NCBI GenBank assembly: GCA_003523055.1
Contig: DPHC01000017.1
Coordinates: forward strand, 59,497 to 123,496
Direction: 5' to 3'
DNA: 64,000 nt
From: Dehalococcoidia bacterium
GTDB lineage: Bacteria; Chloroflexota; Dehalococcoidia; Lucifugimonadales; UBA3495
Shown here one piece after another: positions 35,634 through 45,528 of the stretch (within the stretch, counting starts at the first letter, position 1; every line of letters begins with the position of its first letter). Position numbers and translations under genes: made by a program. The notes under the pieces are model-generated. The model ran no database searches and was not told the DNA's origin. It saw nothing but the letters and a program-made list of their open reading frames with translations.

Positions 35634-36871
35634 TTGAGTTTGCGGACTCTGGGAAAGGCTATTGCAAAATATATTCCAAGCAGTAAACCTATGGATCCTA
35701 AACAAGCTATTCCGACACGCACTGACGTTAAATCTATCAACCAACCAGCTCCGATTGCTGACAGTATTACAAATCCTTTTACATAGAAATGCAGAGTACT
35801 GATTCTGCCTCTAAGATTATCAGGTACAAGAGATTGTATTAGCGCGCCATTAGTGGTTCTAAACAAAGATTGGGCAAACGCCATAATGAAAATCAGTAAG
35901 AAAGCTGCGGGCATCCAGTTTGAATAAGCGAATAATATTACCGCTATAGAACTAAGAATTGTAGTTCCTAGCACAATATGCCCTTTTTTGAATACATAAC
36001 CAAACGACCCCAAAATTAATGGCGAGAAAAACCCTCCAAGGCCAGTCACTGCAAATAGGTAACCTCCAATTTCGGGACCTTGCAGCAGGACGTCAGCAGT
36101 GAATATTGGAAGAAGAAACCATACAGGGTGTAAAAGTAATTCTGGTATAACAGTTAATACTATTAGGTTTAATAACGCTCTATCTACTTTCCAAAGATAT
36201 ACTAAACCCTCTTTTAATCCACTGAATATATTAAGTTTTTCTTTGTTATTATTTCTTTTGCCATTTGATACTTTGAATGGTATTAAGCACAATATTGTTC
36301 CCATATATAGCATAGCTTCTATTACAAAATTCCAACTAAATCCCAAATTAGCTATCAATATACCTCCTACAAAAGGAGTTATTAATCTGGTACCAGTAAT
36401 AGTAAACACATTAGTTGCCATCGCGTTTCCAATTAATTCTTTTGGTACGGTAGTAGCAATTAATGCATTGCGTATGGGCTGAGTGACGCATAAACATGAT
36501 CCTGAAATAATCACGTAAGCTATAACGTGCCACACTTCTATATAGTCGGTGGTATTCCAAAACGCGAAAAACCATGCTACGCAAGCCATAAATCCTTGGA
36601 GAACCATTATCAAATATTTTCTGTTTAATCTATCTCCTAGAACTCCTCCAATAGGCCCTATGAGTAAACTTGGTAAAAGATTGATTCCGCCTACTAAAGC
36701 CACCAATAATCCAGTTGTGGCTAGATCGGCGCTTAATGTTTGGACTAACCATCCAGCTGTGAACAACTGTAGCCATTGAGCGCCATTAGAACAGATATTT
36801 CCTAAAAATAAGAATCTAAAATTTCGTGAACTGCGCCAAGAATCGAACGTTTGTAATTTAGGTAACTTCAA
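35630..36871 (-). CDS. MFS transporter, DHA3/EntS-like
   Basis: 413 aa with 12 predicted helices. N-terminal FRFLFLGNICSNGAQWLQLFTAGWLV and GPIGGVLGDRLNRKYLIM (motif A) match the MFS_3/EntS branch, with VTQPIRNALIATTVPKELIGNAMA and GALIQSLVPDNLRGRISTLHF in the second half. Such proteins export siderophores or macrolides. Its stop overlaps the proposed TTG start of the next exporter gene. Confidence 0.8.
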   Translation of the reverse strand: MKLPKLQTFDSWRSSRNFRFLFLGNICSNGAQWLQLFTAGWLVQTLSADLATTGLLVALVGGINLLPSLLIGPIGGVLGDRLNRKYLIMVLQGFMACVAWFFAFWNTTDYIEVWHVIAYVIISGSCLCVTQPIRNALIATTVPKELIGNAMATNVFTITGTRLITPFVGGILIANLGFSWNFVIEAMLYMGTILCLIPFKVSNGKRNNNKEKLNIFSGLKEGLVYLWKVDRALLNLIVLTVIPELLLHPVWFLLPIFTADVLLQGPEIGGYLFAVTGLGGFFSPLILGSFGYVFKKGHIVLGTTILSSIAVILFAYSNWMPAAFLLIFIMAFAQSLFRTTNGALIQSLVPDNLRGRISTLHFYVKGFVILSAIGAGWLIDLTSVRVGIACLGSIGLLLGIYFAIAFPRVRKLN

Positions 36872-36941
36872 TATGCAACCTTATTAGCCTATAAAGAGAA
36901 CTGGAGACTGAATCATAACACACTAGTTATTAATAATTTGT

Positions 36942-37511
36942 TTAATTAAACAGGCTTAAGAAATTGCTTAAGATATCTTTTCCATTAGGAGTCATTATAG
37001 ATTCAGGGTGAAATTGAATACCTTCTGTCTGATATTCTTTGTGCCTTAGGCCCATAATCAGTCCATCTTCTGTCCATGCAGTAATTTCTAAACAATCAGG
37101 TAGGCTTTCCTTCTCTACTATTAAAGAATGGTATCTGATAGCTTGAAACGGATTAGGTAACCCATTCATCAAGCCTATATTATTATGATGAATCCATGAT
37201 GTTTTGCCGTGCCTCACTTCTGCGGCGGCTTTGATTGTTCCACCAAATGATTCTCCTAGACATTGATGCCCCAAGCATACTCCTAATATAGGTAATTTAG
37301 GTGCGAAATATTTAATCACGCTATTTGATATGCCAGCTTCAGAAGGGCTACAAGGTCCAGGGGATATTATGAGGCCATCAGGATTTAAGAATTCTATTTT
37401 TTCTATAGAAGTCTTGTCATTTCTTAACGTTTGAACTTCTGCTCCGAGTTCTCCAAAATATTGGTGAAGATTATAGGTAAATGAGTCATAATTATCTATC
37501 ATTAACAGCAA
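36942..37511 (-). CDS. trpG: anthranilate/aminodeoxychorismate synthase glutamine amidotransferase
   Basis: 189 aa from TTG at 37511, giving MLLMIDNYDSFTYN, the standard start of this family, with AGGA 8 bases upstream; the longer frame to 37544 adds residues not seen in homologues. Class I amidotransferase triad: Cys in LGVCLGHQCLGE, then FHPES with the His and Glu, and GPCSPSEAG near residue 55. It supplies ammonia from glutamine to TrpE (or PabB). trpE lies 3 kb away, separated by other genes. PabA identity cannot be excluded. Confidence 0.88.
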   Translation of the reverse strand: MLLMIDNYDSFTYNLHQYFGELGAEVQTLRNDKTSIEKIEFLNPDGLIISPGPCSPSEAGISNSVIKYFAPKLPILGVCLGHQCLGESFGGTIKAAAEVRHGKTSWIHHNNIGLMNGLPNPFQAIRYHSLIVEKESLPDCLEITAWTEDGLIMGLRHKEYQTEGIQFHPESIMTPNGKDILSNFLSLFN

Positions 37512-37573
37512 TTGAATTATCCTAAAGGTATTATTGGGGCTCATTATAACAATTATTTCTTTAGAAGGAATTA

Positions 37574-38452
37574 TTATAATTTTTTTAGCGTTCCAACATA
37601 TCCAGTCGGCGTAGATTTTAATTTTAATTCAGGGTGCTGGTTTTTCTTTTGTTCATCAATTTCTGAATAATGCCCGTCAATAATGATGTCTCTATTGATT
37701 TTATATGCAATCCTAGATATCAGGATCGACATGTTTAACATAAAGGTAGTTAATGTTGACAATAAGTTATTGTTGTTTCTGATCAAGGTTTTATAAGTAG
37801 ACAATGATGCCCATGGATTAAATCCGTTATGGACTGGTTCAATTTCTATTATTTCAAGTTTATGTTCAGTGAATATTTTTTCAAGAGCAAAATTAGAATA
37901 TCTGAAATAATCATAGGGTGTTTGATGGAGTCCAGAATGATAGGGAACGGCAAACAGGAAATACCCATTGGGTTTTAACATTTTTAAAGTATTGTTTAAA
38001 AAATCATTGTAGTTATATACGTGTTCTAGGACATTTAAACATATGATTACATCAAAGATTTCCTTTAGCGGTTGCGACTTTGTTAAGTCACAGATTATAT
38101 CTAGATGATTGTTATTTTGGATATCTAAAGTGTAGTACTGATTTGGGTTAATATCTGGGTATATTTCAGAGAGATTATGCGAGCCTGTTCCCACATCTAG
38201 AATGTGCCAGTTTTTATCGGAGTGAAGATTTAAAAAATTTATGACGTGGTTATGGTTTGTTTTTTTCCATCCAGTAAATGTTTTTTGTAATTTACGATTG
38301 TCTTCTAGATTTTCTATACTTGGTTCAGAAACTAAAACATTTCCTATTATTTTCATATTGCATTTTTTGCAAGGAGGGACATTTTCGGAAGAAGATGTTT
38401 TAAGCGAACAGTCTTGATTACAATTGATGCTGTTTTTAATAAATTGCCGCAT
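37574..38452 (-). CDS. SAM-dependent methyltransferase with Cys-rich N-terminus
   Basis: 292 aa from MRQFIKNSIN at 38452 (other ATG at 38476; frame open to 38536). SAM motif ILDVGTGSHNLSE, acidic YTLDIQNN, DVIICLNVLEHVYNYNDFL, and LKPNGYFLFAVPYHSG place it in Methyltransf_11/23 with the lipid or sugar methyltransferases. Near the N-terminus Cys residues CNQDC and CKKC look like a small zinc ribbon. It reads toward trpG with 62 bases between. Substrate unknown. Confidence 0.7.
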   Translation of the reverse strand: MRQFIKNSINCNQDCSLKTSSSENVPPCKKCNMKIIGNVLVSEPSIENLEDNRKLQKTFTGWKKTNHNHVINFLNLHSDKNWHILDVGTGSHNLSEIYPDINPNQYYTLDIQNNNHLDIICDLTKSQPLKEIFDVIICLNVLEHVYNYNDFLNNTLKMLKPNGYFLFAVPYHSGLHQTPYDYFRYSNFALEKIFTEHKLEIIEIEPVHNGFNPWASLSTYKTLIRNNNNLLSTLTTFMLNMSILISRIAYKINRDIIIDGHYSEIDEQKKNQHPELKLKSTPTGYVGTLKKL

Positions 38453-38702
38453 TATTTTAGATGAAGTTACTACCATTATTATGCATTCTATCAGAATAAT
38501 ACCGTGTATTGGAACAAGTCCGAAGCCAGTAATCAATAATATTGTCTATTAAATTGATTGTGATTAGGATTACTGTATTAGCATAAATTCATTTGTTGAA
38601 CGCAACCGTTTATTAATAAACGCTATAAAGAGATTAATCACATATATTATATGGTAATATGTGTCAGCTAACATATTACTAGTGGAATTTGGAGAATATC
38701 AC

Positions 38703-39938
38703 TTGCCTAATAACGGACTTATTAAAGAAGGTGTAGAAAACGTTGCGGCATTAATGAAAATCAGAGATTTTCGTTATTTATGGTCTGCAGGTGGCTTATA
38801 TCATATAGCTAGATGGATGGACCCCGTTGTAATGGGTTTGATGATGTTGGAATTGACTGGGTCTGCAGCTCAAGTGGCAATACTTTTAGGACTAAAGTGG
38901 AGTCCTATGTTTTTGTTTGCTTCTTTTTCTGGGTATATCTCAATGTTATTTAGTCGTAAAAAAGTAATGCTTATCACACAAGGTGGTACAGCAGCCATCA
39001 TGGTAAGTTTATTGCTGCTGACGATAATGGGCCTCACGCAATCATGGCATTTGCAAGTAGGGGCTTTTCTGCTTGGTGTATTTTATGTTTTAGATTTTCC
39101 TGCAAAACGGACTGCCATTCATGATGTTTCTCAATCAAATAGACTATCTAATGCAATGTTTTTGGATATTATTAACCATGCTTTAGGTAAAGGAGTAGGC
39201 CCGTTTTTAGCCGGAGCAGCTATTTACTTTTTTAGTTATGCAGGCGCTTTTACAGTATTGTTGGGTTTGTCTATAAGCTCATTTGCATTATTACTTAATT
39301 TTAATTTCCAACAACCGGCTGTAAAAATTCTGATAAAAGAATTACCAAGAGAATTTGTACAAGGGTTCAGTAGAGTATTGGGTAATAAAGTCATATTAGG
39401 GTTTTTGCTATCAAATTTGATTTTTAACTGGTTTGTTTTTAGCTGTGAATCGTTGCTTCCCGTAGTTGCAACGATAGATCTCAAAGTAAACCCGCTGTAT
39501 GCCGGTATATTGGTGTCAGCATTTGGTACAGGAGCCTTTGTAGGTGGTCTGACTATGACATTTGTAGGCAATATGGAACTAAAAGGCAGAGTTCTGACTT
39601 TCGGGATTTTAATACAAATTCTTGGCTTCTTTGTTTTCGGATTATCTGGATTTTATATGTTGTCGTACGTGTTTTTATTTGTTGCAGGGTTTGGGAATGC
39701 GTTATTGAGTGCTATGGGTACATCGATTGTGTTATTGAATATAAGCCAAAAAGATCGACCAGTTGGGTTGGGCATAGTAGGACAATTTGTGGGCTCAGCA
39801 GCGTTTGGAGGCTATGCTACAGCTTATTTAGCAAGTCAATTTGGAGCATCTACTACCATGGTCATAAATCAAATTGCTGGATTAAGTTTGTTTATTTTAG
39901 TTTTAATGTTTTTCCCAATTTTTAATAACCGAACGTAA
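38703..39938 (+). CDS. MFS transporter
   Basis: 411 aa from TTG at 38703, which has GGAG eight bases before; a GTG at 38661 in the same frame lacks a ribosome site. About 12 membrane helices; FRYLWSAGGLYHIARWMDPVVMGLMMLELTG is the MFS_3 N-terminus, and SFSGYISMLFSRKKVMLITQGG is a degenerate motif A. Probably an efflux or uptake transporter; substrate unknown. It converges with the 96-codon gene 14 bases away. Confidence 0.75.
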   Translation: MPNNGLIKEGVENVAALMKIRDFRYLWSAGGLYHIARWMDPVVMGLMMLELTGSAAQVAILLGLKWSPMFLFASFSGYISMLFSRKKVMLITQGGTAAIMVSLLLLTIMGLTQSWHLQVGAFLLGVFYVLDFPAKRTAIHDVSQSNRLSNAMFLDIINHALGKGVGPFLAGAAIYFFSYAGAFTVLLGLSISSFALLLNFNFQQPAVKILIKELPREFVQGFSRVLGNKVILGFLLSNLIFNWFVFSCESLLPVVATIDLKVNPLYAGILVSAFGTGAFVGGLTMTFVGNMELKGRVLTFGILIQILGFFVFGLSGFYMLSYVFLFVAGFGNALLSAMGTSIVLLNISQKDRPVGLGIVGQFVGSAAFGGYATAYLASQFGASTTMVINQIAGLSLFILVLMFFPIFNNRT

Positions 39939-39951
39939 ATATACTAGAATG

Positions 39952-40242
39952 TTAGATTTGGTAAAAGACATTGATTTCCGGAATGCTTGGCCAGTTTAGC
40001 CCCTCTCCTTCATTTTCACGATATTGGTCCCAAAACTCCCAATTTATCGGAACACTTTCACAATCTGTATAGACGCAACATCTGTAAGGTGAATCTGAAA
40101 AGTCAGAAATCCCTAGTTGGGATTCTAATTCTTTAATAAAGTCTTTCACATGGCCTGATTTTGATAGTGCTACCGGATCCGTATTAGAGATTTCTAACGA
40201 AAAGGTTCTCTGACAAAAAGTACAAAAAATCCATATCAGCAT
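39952..40242 (-). CDS. small Cys-rich protein of unknown function
   Basis: 96 aa. Cys residues CTFC near the start and CCVYTDC in the middle could hold a metal or form disulfides. The segment VKDFIKELESQLGISDF is a likely amphipathic helix, and the end is Trp/aromatic rich (WEFWDQYRENEGEGLNW). It starts 8 bases after the VOC gene and should be cotranscribed with trpE and VOC. I do not recognise the family. Confidence 0.5.
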   Translation of the reverse strand: MLIWIFCTFCQRTFSLEISNTDPVALSKSGHVKDFIKELESQLGISDFSDSPYRCCVYTDCESVPINWEFWDQYRENEGEGLNWPSIPEINVFYQI

Positions 40243-40249
40243 ATATATC

Positions 40250-40690
40250 TCAGGATAACTCTACTAGTTCGATCCAGTTTCCGTCCGGGTCTTGAGCGTA
40301 CATAGCTTTCCTTAAAAGTTTTCCGGTGTCATCATGTAATGAAGCAGGAGGATTAACAGCTGTTAATCCTTTAGATTTTGATGATTCATAAAATTCTTCT
40401 ATATTTACTACTAAAAAAGCTAGATGTGCTGCGCGAACATCGTTTTTTGAGAATTCCGCTCTAGAACCTTCAGGCGATAGATATTGAATTAATTCAAGCT
40501 GATGTCCAGCTCCTAAGTCCAAGAAACCTCCTTTGATATGAACATTAGGAATACCCAGTAAATTTTCCGCAAATTCTCCAGTTCTTTCAGATCTACCCGC
40601 AAGTGTTAATCCAAATACATCCTGGTAGAATTTAATCGATTGCTCTAGGTCTGCTACTATGAATCCAGTGTGAAAAAATGATGTAATCAT
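40250..40690 (-). CDS. VOC family (glyoxalase-like) protein
   Basis: 146 aa, two beta-alpha-beta-beta-beta modules of the vicinal oxygen chelate fold. FFHTGFIVADLEQSIKFYQDVFGL is the first module start with a His metal ligand, LELIQYLSP gives a Glu, AAHLAFLVVNIEEFYE the second His, and QDPDGNWIELVELS the closing Glu. So metal binding is expected. The relatives include methylmalonyl-CoA epimerase, dioxygenases and glyoxalase I. Located 18 bases downstream of trpE. Confidence 0.82.
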   Translation of the reverse strand: MITSFFHTGFIVADLEQSIKFYQDVFGLTLAGRSERTGEFAENLLGIPNVHIKGGFLDLGAGHQLELIQYLSPEGSRAEFSKNDVRAAHLAFLVVNIEEFYESSKSKGLTAVNPPASLHDDTGKLLRKAMYAQDPDGNWIELVELS

Positions 40691-40707
40691 AAGACTCCTT
40701 TTTGTAA

Positions 40708-42162
40708 TTAAAATTGCTCTTCCGCATTATCAATTGCTTTTAGTAAAGCATTGGATTTGAAATATGTTTCTAGATATTCATCTTCGTCAGTGCTATCGGC
40801 TACAATACCTCCTCCTGCTTGTATATATGCAGTACCATTTTTTATCACGCTAGTTCTTAAAGTGATGCAAGTATCTAAATTTCCAGAAAATGAAAAATAA
40901 CCAACAGCTCCTCCATAGGGTCCCCGTTTTTCTTGTTCTAATTCTGCAATGATTTCCATGGCACGTATTTTGGGAGCACCTGATAAAGTTCCTGCTGGGA
41001 AACATGAGCGGAATGCATCGAAAGGGTTTAAGCCTTTTTTTAATTGGCCCTTTATATGTGATACGAGATGCATTACGTGTGAGTATCTTTCTATACTCAT
41101 TAAGTCCGTAACTTTAACACTCCCAATCTCGCTGACCTTTCCTACATCATTTCTGCCTAGATCTACCAGCATGATATGCTCTGCAGTTTGCTTTTCGCTG
41201 GTTCGGAGCTCTTCTGCAAGTTGCTCATCTTCTGCTGGAGTAGCGCCTCTAGGTCTGGTACCCGCAATTGGATGGTAGTCAATAACTCCATTCTCTACTT
41301 TTACTAAAGTTTCGATAGAAGCTCCAACTATATGGAAGTCAGATAGATGAAGGTGATACATATAAGGAGAAGGGTTTAGTGCTCTTAAAGATCGATATAT
41401 ATTGAAAGGTTTTGCAGTCGTTTTCCGTTCGAATCTTTGAGACAACACTATCTGTATTGCATCACCTTTATAAATGTATTCGATACATTTATTAACAGCA
41501 TTGAAAAAATCTTTTTTGGTAAAGTTTGACCGTATAGTAGTATCGGGGCTTTTTTTTGAGTTTGGAGTGTGGCTATATACGGAATTATCAAGAGGCGTGG
41601 ATAACCGTAGGGCTAAGGCTTCTATTTTTTTTACGGCATCGTTGTAAGATTCTTCAATATTTTTGTCAAGGTTTACATGGCTCACTATTTTGATGTCATG
41701 TCTTAAATGATCGAATATCAATATGGTATCAATAAACATTACAACTGAATCAGGGAGTGCTAATTTATCAGTTTCCAGCATTGGAATTCTGGGTTCAAAA
41801 TAATGTATATTATCGTACCCTAAAAAACCAACCCCACCACCATGGAATCCTGGCAAGCCATCAACTGACACGTTTTGGTACTTGTTAATTTCTTCTTGGA
41901 TCAATAATAATGGATCTACTAATCCGAATTCTTCGTTTATTCCTGTTTTCACTACTTTATAAGGCTCAGTACCTATGAAACTATATCTGCTAAGTTGCTC
42001 TCCTCCAGCTACGCTTTCCAGAAGAAATGAGTAGGGTCCGGTAGCTATTTTTAAGTAAGCAGACACGGGGGTTTCAAGGTCAGCATTGATAGTTTTATAT
42101 ATCGGTATTAAATTACCTTCTGTTTTGTATTTGTGTATATCTTCGAGTTTAGGGTAGTACAT
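40708..42162 (-). CDS. trpE: anthranilate synthase component I
   Basis: 484 aa. N-terminal TrpE-type domain with LLESVAGGEQLSRYSFIG (the LLES feedback site for tryptophan), and the chorismate-binding core with PSPYMYHLHLSDFHIVGASIE, PIAGTRPRGATPAEDEQL, HIMLVDLGRNDVGKV and LSGAPKIRAMEIIAELE. It makes anthranilate from chorismate with ammonia from TrpG. Its leader has an AGGATCATCG ribosome region but no Trp-codon leader peptide is seen in the 76 bases before it. The first gene of a trpE-VOC-small ORF unit. Confidence 0.93.
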   Translation of the reverse strand: MYYPKLEDIHKYKTEGNLIPIYKTINADLETPVSAYLKIATGPYSFLLESVAGGEQLSRYSFIGTEPYKVVKTGINEEFGLVDPLLLIQEEINKYQNVSVDGLPGFHGGGVGFLGYDNIHYFEPRIPMLETDKLALPDSVVMFIDTILIFDHLRHDIKIVSHVNLDKNIEESYNDAVKKIEALALRLSTPLDNSVYSHTPNSKKSPDTTIRSNFTKKDFFNAVNKCIEYIYKGDAIQIVLSQRFERKTTAKPFNIYRSLRALNPSPYMYHLHLSDFHIVGASIETLVKVENGVIDYHPIAGTRPRGATPAEDEQLAEELRTSEKQTAEHIMLVDLGRNDVGKVSEIGSVKVTDLMSIERYSHVMHLVSHIKGQLKKGLNPFDAFRSCFPAGTLSGAPKIRAMEIIAELEQEKRGPYGGAVGYFSFSGNLDTCITLRTSVIKNGTAYIQAGGGIVADSTDEDEYLETYFKSNALLKAIDNAEEQF

Positions 42163-42238
42163 CGATGATCCTTTTTTTTATAAAGTACATATTATGCCTT
42201 CATTGTATCAATAGAATTCTGATCTTTGATAGGTTTAA

Positions 42239-43204
42239 TTATATTGTTAAAATAACTTTACCTGTTGTCATCCTACCTTCTAGCTGTCTGTGAGCTTCTG
42301 ACACTTCAGAAAAAGGTAGAGTTAATCCTAACCTTATGCTGAGTAGATCATTTTGCACCCATTCTAAAACTGTATTTGCTCTATTAAGCAACTCGTCTCT
42401 CGTAGACGTGAAATCACCTAACATTGGGCATGTTAAGTATATTGATTTTTCTCTAAGCAAATTCCTGTCAAAGTCTGGGTTAGTTCCACTAGCTGTCCCG
42501 TATAAAACCATATAACCACGCCTCTTTAATACATTAAGACCTTTCTTGAATGTTGTTTGTCCTATTGCATCGTAAACGATAGTTATTCCGTCAGGGTTGT
42601 ATTTTTTTATAGATGTTTCAAAATCCTCTTTGAGATAATTGATTGTTAGATCAGCTCCAGCTGCGATTGCTAAGTCAGATTTTTCTGAAGTTGAAATTGT
42701 AGTATATGTATATACATCGAGCATTTTAAGCATTTGGATCAATAATAACCCTACTCCTCCAGCCCCGGCGTGAACTAACGCTGTATCCGCATTATTTAAA
42801 GAAGTTATGCTATTAGCCAAAAAGTGTGCTGTCATACCTTGGAGTAATATTGCAGAAGCAATGTCGTAAGGCATGGCATCTGGTATTGGTACAGTAAGCC
42901 ATGCGGGGACAGTAGCATACTCCGCGTAAGCCCCAGTTATCATAGCGTATGCAACATTATCTCCGATTTTAACTTCAGTTACATCATCTCCAACTTCTAC
43001 CACTACTCCGGCAGCTTCTCGTCCAGGAATCCAAGGGTAATATTCTGGAGGATTGGTACCCTTTCTGCTGGAAACATCAGTATAGTTAACTCCTATTGAC
43101 TTAATCTCTATAAGCACCTCTGTGCTGGTTGGTTTAGGAATAGGGATTTCTTCGATTTTCATGACTTCTGGTCCACCTGTGGAATGGATTCTTACTGCCT
43201 TCAT
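42239..43204 (-). CDS. zinc-less quinone oxidoreductase (MDR family)
   Basis: 321 aa. GroES-like N-terminal half (GVNYTDVSSRKGTNPPEYYPWIPGREAAGVV) and NADPH-binding Rossmann half (LVHAGAGGVGLLLIQMLK), then YDAIGQTTFKKGLNVLKRRGYMVLYG. No zinc-ligand Cys cluster is present, so it is of the QOR branch that reduces quinones or enones with NADPH. A strong GGAGG site precedes the ATG. It starts 2 bases after the MmgE/PrpD gene stop: one transcript. Confidence 0.87.
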   Translation of the reverse strand: MKAVRIHSTGGPEVMKIEEIPIPKPTSTEVLIEIKSIGVNYTDVSSRKGTNPPEYYPWIPGREAAGVVVEVGDDVTEVKIGDNVAYAMITGAYAEYATVPAWLTVPIPDAMPYDIASAILLQGMTAHFLANSITSLNNADTALVHAGAGGVGLLLIQMLKMLDVYTYTTISTSEKSDLAIAAGADLTINYLKEDFETSIKKYNPDGITIVYDAIGQTTFKKGLNVLKRRGYMVLYGTASGTNPDFDRNLLREKSIYLTCPMLGDFTSTRDELLNRANTVLEWVQNDLLSIRLGLTLPFSEVSEAHRQLEGRMTTGKVILTI

Positions 43205-43206
43205 AA

Positions 43207-44550
43207 TTAACCTCCTAAAATTGATACTAATCCTGTTATATCTGCAATATTCTGTAGATTGGTGATTTGGCTGATAGCTCCTTCGATATGATCTGGCGGT
43301 AGTATGTACCGAGAACAGTATAAAAACTTAGCTTCTAATTCTGTTTGATCTAATGGCAATACTGCTGTACCTCTAGCGAAATCGACTATATCGCTTATTT
43401 CTTCGCCGTTGTTGAATGTAATCACAACCTTGCTGGTCCTGAAGTTGGAAGGCGTCAGTGATGTATTTTCGGTTATTGTGATTTTTTTCATAAAATCATG
43501 TAGCAGCTCCAATTCAAAGAAAGGTTTTGTGAATTGTTCTATAAGTGGTTGCCCATAAATTATAGTTGATGCTACGATGAACGGTAGGCTTGTTTTGGAT
43601 TGGGATTCGGATAAAGGTGGATTCAAGTTGCATTCCCGGATAGTTCTATGTGGCACTTTTATCTGGACAGAAGCTATTTCAAAATGATTAATATTATATT
43701 GTTGTAACAACAGCAGTATAGCTTCAATACATTCATGTGATGCAGAAGGGCAAGGATACAATTTTAGAGCAAGTCCATCAGAATGTAGTAAAGGTACAGT
43801 AGAAAGAGACTGGATTATATTTTGGTGATCTTGTGGGCCCAAACCTAATGATCGTAAAAACATAGTAAATGAATCGTTTTTCAAGTCTGAAATTGTGAAC
43901 CCATTTTGAATAGATAAGGCGGTAGTCATTACGTTCATAGAACATTGACCGTAGAGGTATGAACGCTCTTGAGTAGTTGAAAATTCACTTTTAGTCACAA
44001 TAGAATTACTAGTTATATACAAGCTGGTCTCAAATTGATTGTCATCGAAGTCTAATAAGATTGATGCAGCTAAAATGCCTCCTAGTGCGGCGCATTTCAT
44101 AAAATCTTGCGATTGCGTTTCTTCAGTTTTATCTAGTAACTGTAAACAGTATTCGATGCCTAAAATATATGCCCTTAATACTTCTTGTCCCGTGTATCCA
44201 TGCATTTCTCCTAAGGACATGACTATAGGAAATATTACAGCAGAAACACTGTCATGAGATTTTGAGATTTCTTCATTGTAATCTAGTATGTTTATTATAA
44301 AACTATTGCCGAATGCGGCATATATAGGTGAAGTACGGACACCCATGCCGATCAACGTACATTTTCCTATACTGCCCATATTTTGGATAAAATTTGAGAT
44401 TGATATAGAAGCTTGCTGAGAAGCTCCAGCTAACCCGGCGGCAGATGTATTAAGCATACATTGTTTTGCTGTTTCTACTACATCATTCGGCAAGATTCCG
44501 AAAGGGATGTGTTCTTGAATGTATGATAACGAGTAATTTAACGAAGGCAT
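43207..44550 (-). CDS. MmgE/PrpD family protein
   Basis: 447 aa. It shows the all-helical N-terminal domain of 2-methylcitrate dehydratase relatives: CMLNTSAAGLAGASQQASISI, AAFGNSFIINILDYNEE, SHDSVSAVIFPIVMSLGEMHGYTGQEVLRAYILGIE, then LHSDGLALKLYPCPSASHECIEAILLL. The Asp of ILDYNEE stands where the D-D motif usually is (LDyDD becomes LDYNEE), so activity may differ. Family members dehydrate citrate or itaconate analogues. Paired with a quinone oxidoreductase; substrate unknown. Confidence 0.85.
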   Translation of the reverse strand: MPSLNYSLSYIQEHIPFGILPNDVVETAKQCMLNTSAAGLAGASQQASISISNFIQNMGSIGKCTLIGMGVRTSPIYAAFGNSFIINILDYNEEISKSHDSVSAVIFPIVMSLGEMHGYTGQEVLRAYILGIEYCLQLLDKTEETQSQDFMKCAALGGILAASILLDFDDNQFETSLYITSNSIVTKSEFSTTQERSYLYGQCSMNVMTTALSIQNGFTISDLKNDSFTMFLRSLGLGPQDHQNIIQSLSTVPLLHSDGLALKLYPCPSASHECIEAILLLLQQYNINHFEIASVQIKVPHRTIRECNLNPPLSESQSKTSLPFIVASTIIYGQPLIEQFTKPFFELELLHDFMKKITITENTSLTPSNFRTSKVVITFNNGEEISDIVDFARGTAVLPLDQTELEAKFLYCSRYILPPDHIEGAISQITNLQNIADITGLVSILGG

Positions 44551-44716
44551 TTTATTTCCATATTTATGTATTTATAGTGCATTGTACAGAATACTAATCT
44601 TGCATAGGTAATTGCAAATTTTAAGTTTTTTTATTATTGTCTTTACATTACACTTGGTATGTGGTTTATTTATAATTAATTAGTACTAGAATGCTATACG
44701 TGTAAGAGGAGATAAG

Positions 44717-45493
44717 ATGGCTTATAAGAATATAAAGTTGGAAAAATCAGATCGAGTTGCAATAATCACTTTGAATAGACCGGATGTGTTAAATGCATTG
44801 AGCTTAGGGTTAGTAACTGAGGTTGATGATGCTATTACGGAAATTGAAAATGATGAAAATTTGGGTGCTATAGTCTTTACTGGTGCAGGAGATAGAGCAT
44901 TTTCTGCTGGCGCAGACATACACGAGAATCGTGAAAGAACCCCAGAAGAAAGAGATGCTGGAGGTGATATCAGAGCTGAATATACTTGGCATCTTGCTAA
45001 TTCTTCGAAACCAGCGATTGGTGCTATAAATGGTTTGTGCTATGGAGGTGGTACAGTAATGGCTACTTCAATGGATTTCTTAATTGGTTGCGAAAAATCT
45101 AGCTTTAGATTTTTAGCTGTAAATTATGGTCAGATGAATGCAACTTGGAGTTTGCCAATGTTGGTAGGGATAAATAAGGCTAAAGAACTTTTATACAGTG
45201 GCCGAGAGGTATTTGCAGATGAAGCTTATCACTTAGGATTAATAAACCATTTATTTGATTCAAAAGATTTATTGGAAAAAACCATTGAAATAGCTAGTGG
45301 TATTGCTAAAAATCGCTCTCAAGGTGTAGCTAACATTAAACAAATGGTTACAGAACATATTGGAGAGTCATTGGGTGACCAATTTCAAGCAGAAATTACC
45401 GCCCGAAAAGGCCGCTTTAAAGGTCTTTCTGTAGAAGAAGGCTTTAGTGATTTCTTATCTAGGAAAGGAAGAAAACCTAATACTGCAGTTTAA
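44717..45493 (+). CDS. enoyl-CoA hydratase/isomerase family protein
   Basis: 258 aa crotonase fold. VAIITLNRPDVLNALSLGL, AIVFTGAGDRAFSAGADIHE (first oxyanion-hole loop) and KPAIGAINGLCYGGGTVMATSMDF (second loop); the acidic residue usual near 144 of ECH may be changed in RFLAVNYGQMNATW. A strong AGGAG site lies 8 bases upstream. It is the first of five plus-strand genes (with the split ThDP decarboxylase, DAO-type oxidase and DASS transporter) with short spacing, so it probably acts in one catabolic path. Confidence 0.88.
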   Translation: MAYKNIKLEKSDRVAIITLNRPDVLNALSLGLVTEVDDAITEIENDENLGAIVFTGAGDRAFSAGADIHENRERTPEERDAGGDIRAEYTWHLANSSKPAIGAINGLCYGGGTVMATSMDFLIGCEKSSFRFLAVNYGQMNATWSLPMLVGINKAKELLYSGREVFADEAYHLGLINHLFDSKDLLEKTIEIASGIAKNRSQGVANIKQMVTEHIGESLGDQFQAEITARKGRFKGLSVEEGFSDFLSRKGRKPNTAV

Positions 45494-45528
45494 ATTGAAT
45501 ATATATTAAGTAGTAAATAAGGAGAATT

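Noticed and set aside
42163..42238. Possible trp attenuator before trpE
   Set aside because: The only short ORF in this leader (ATG AAG GCA TAA) has no Trp codons, and no terminator with a T tract is present.
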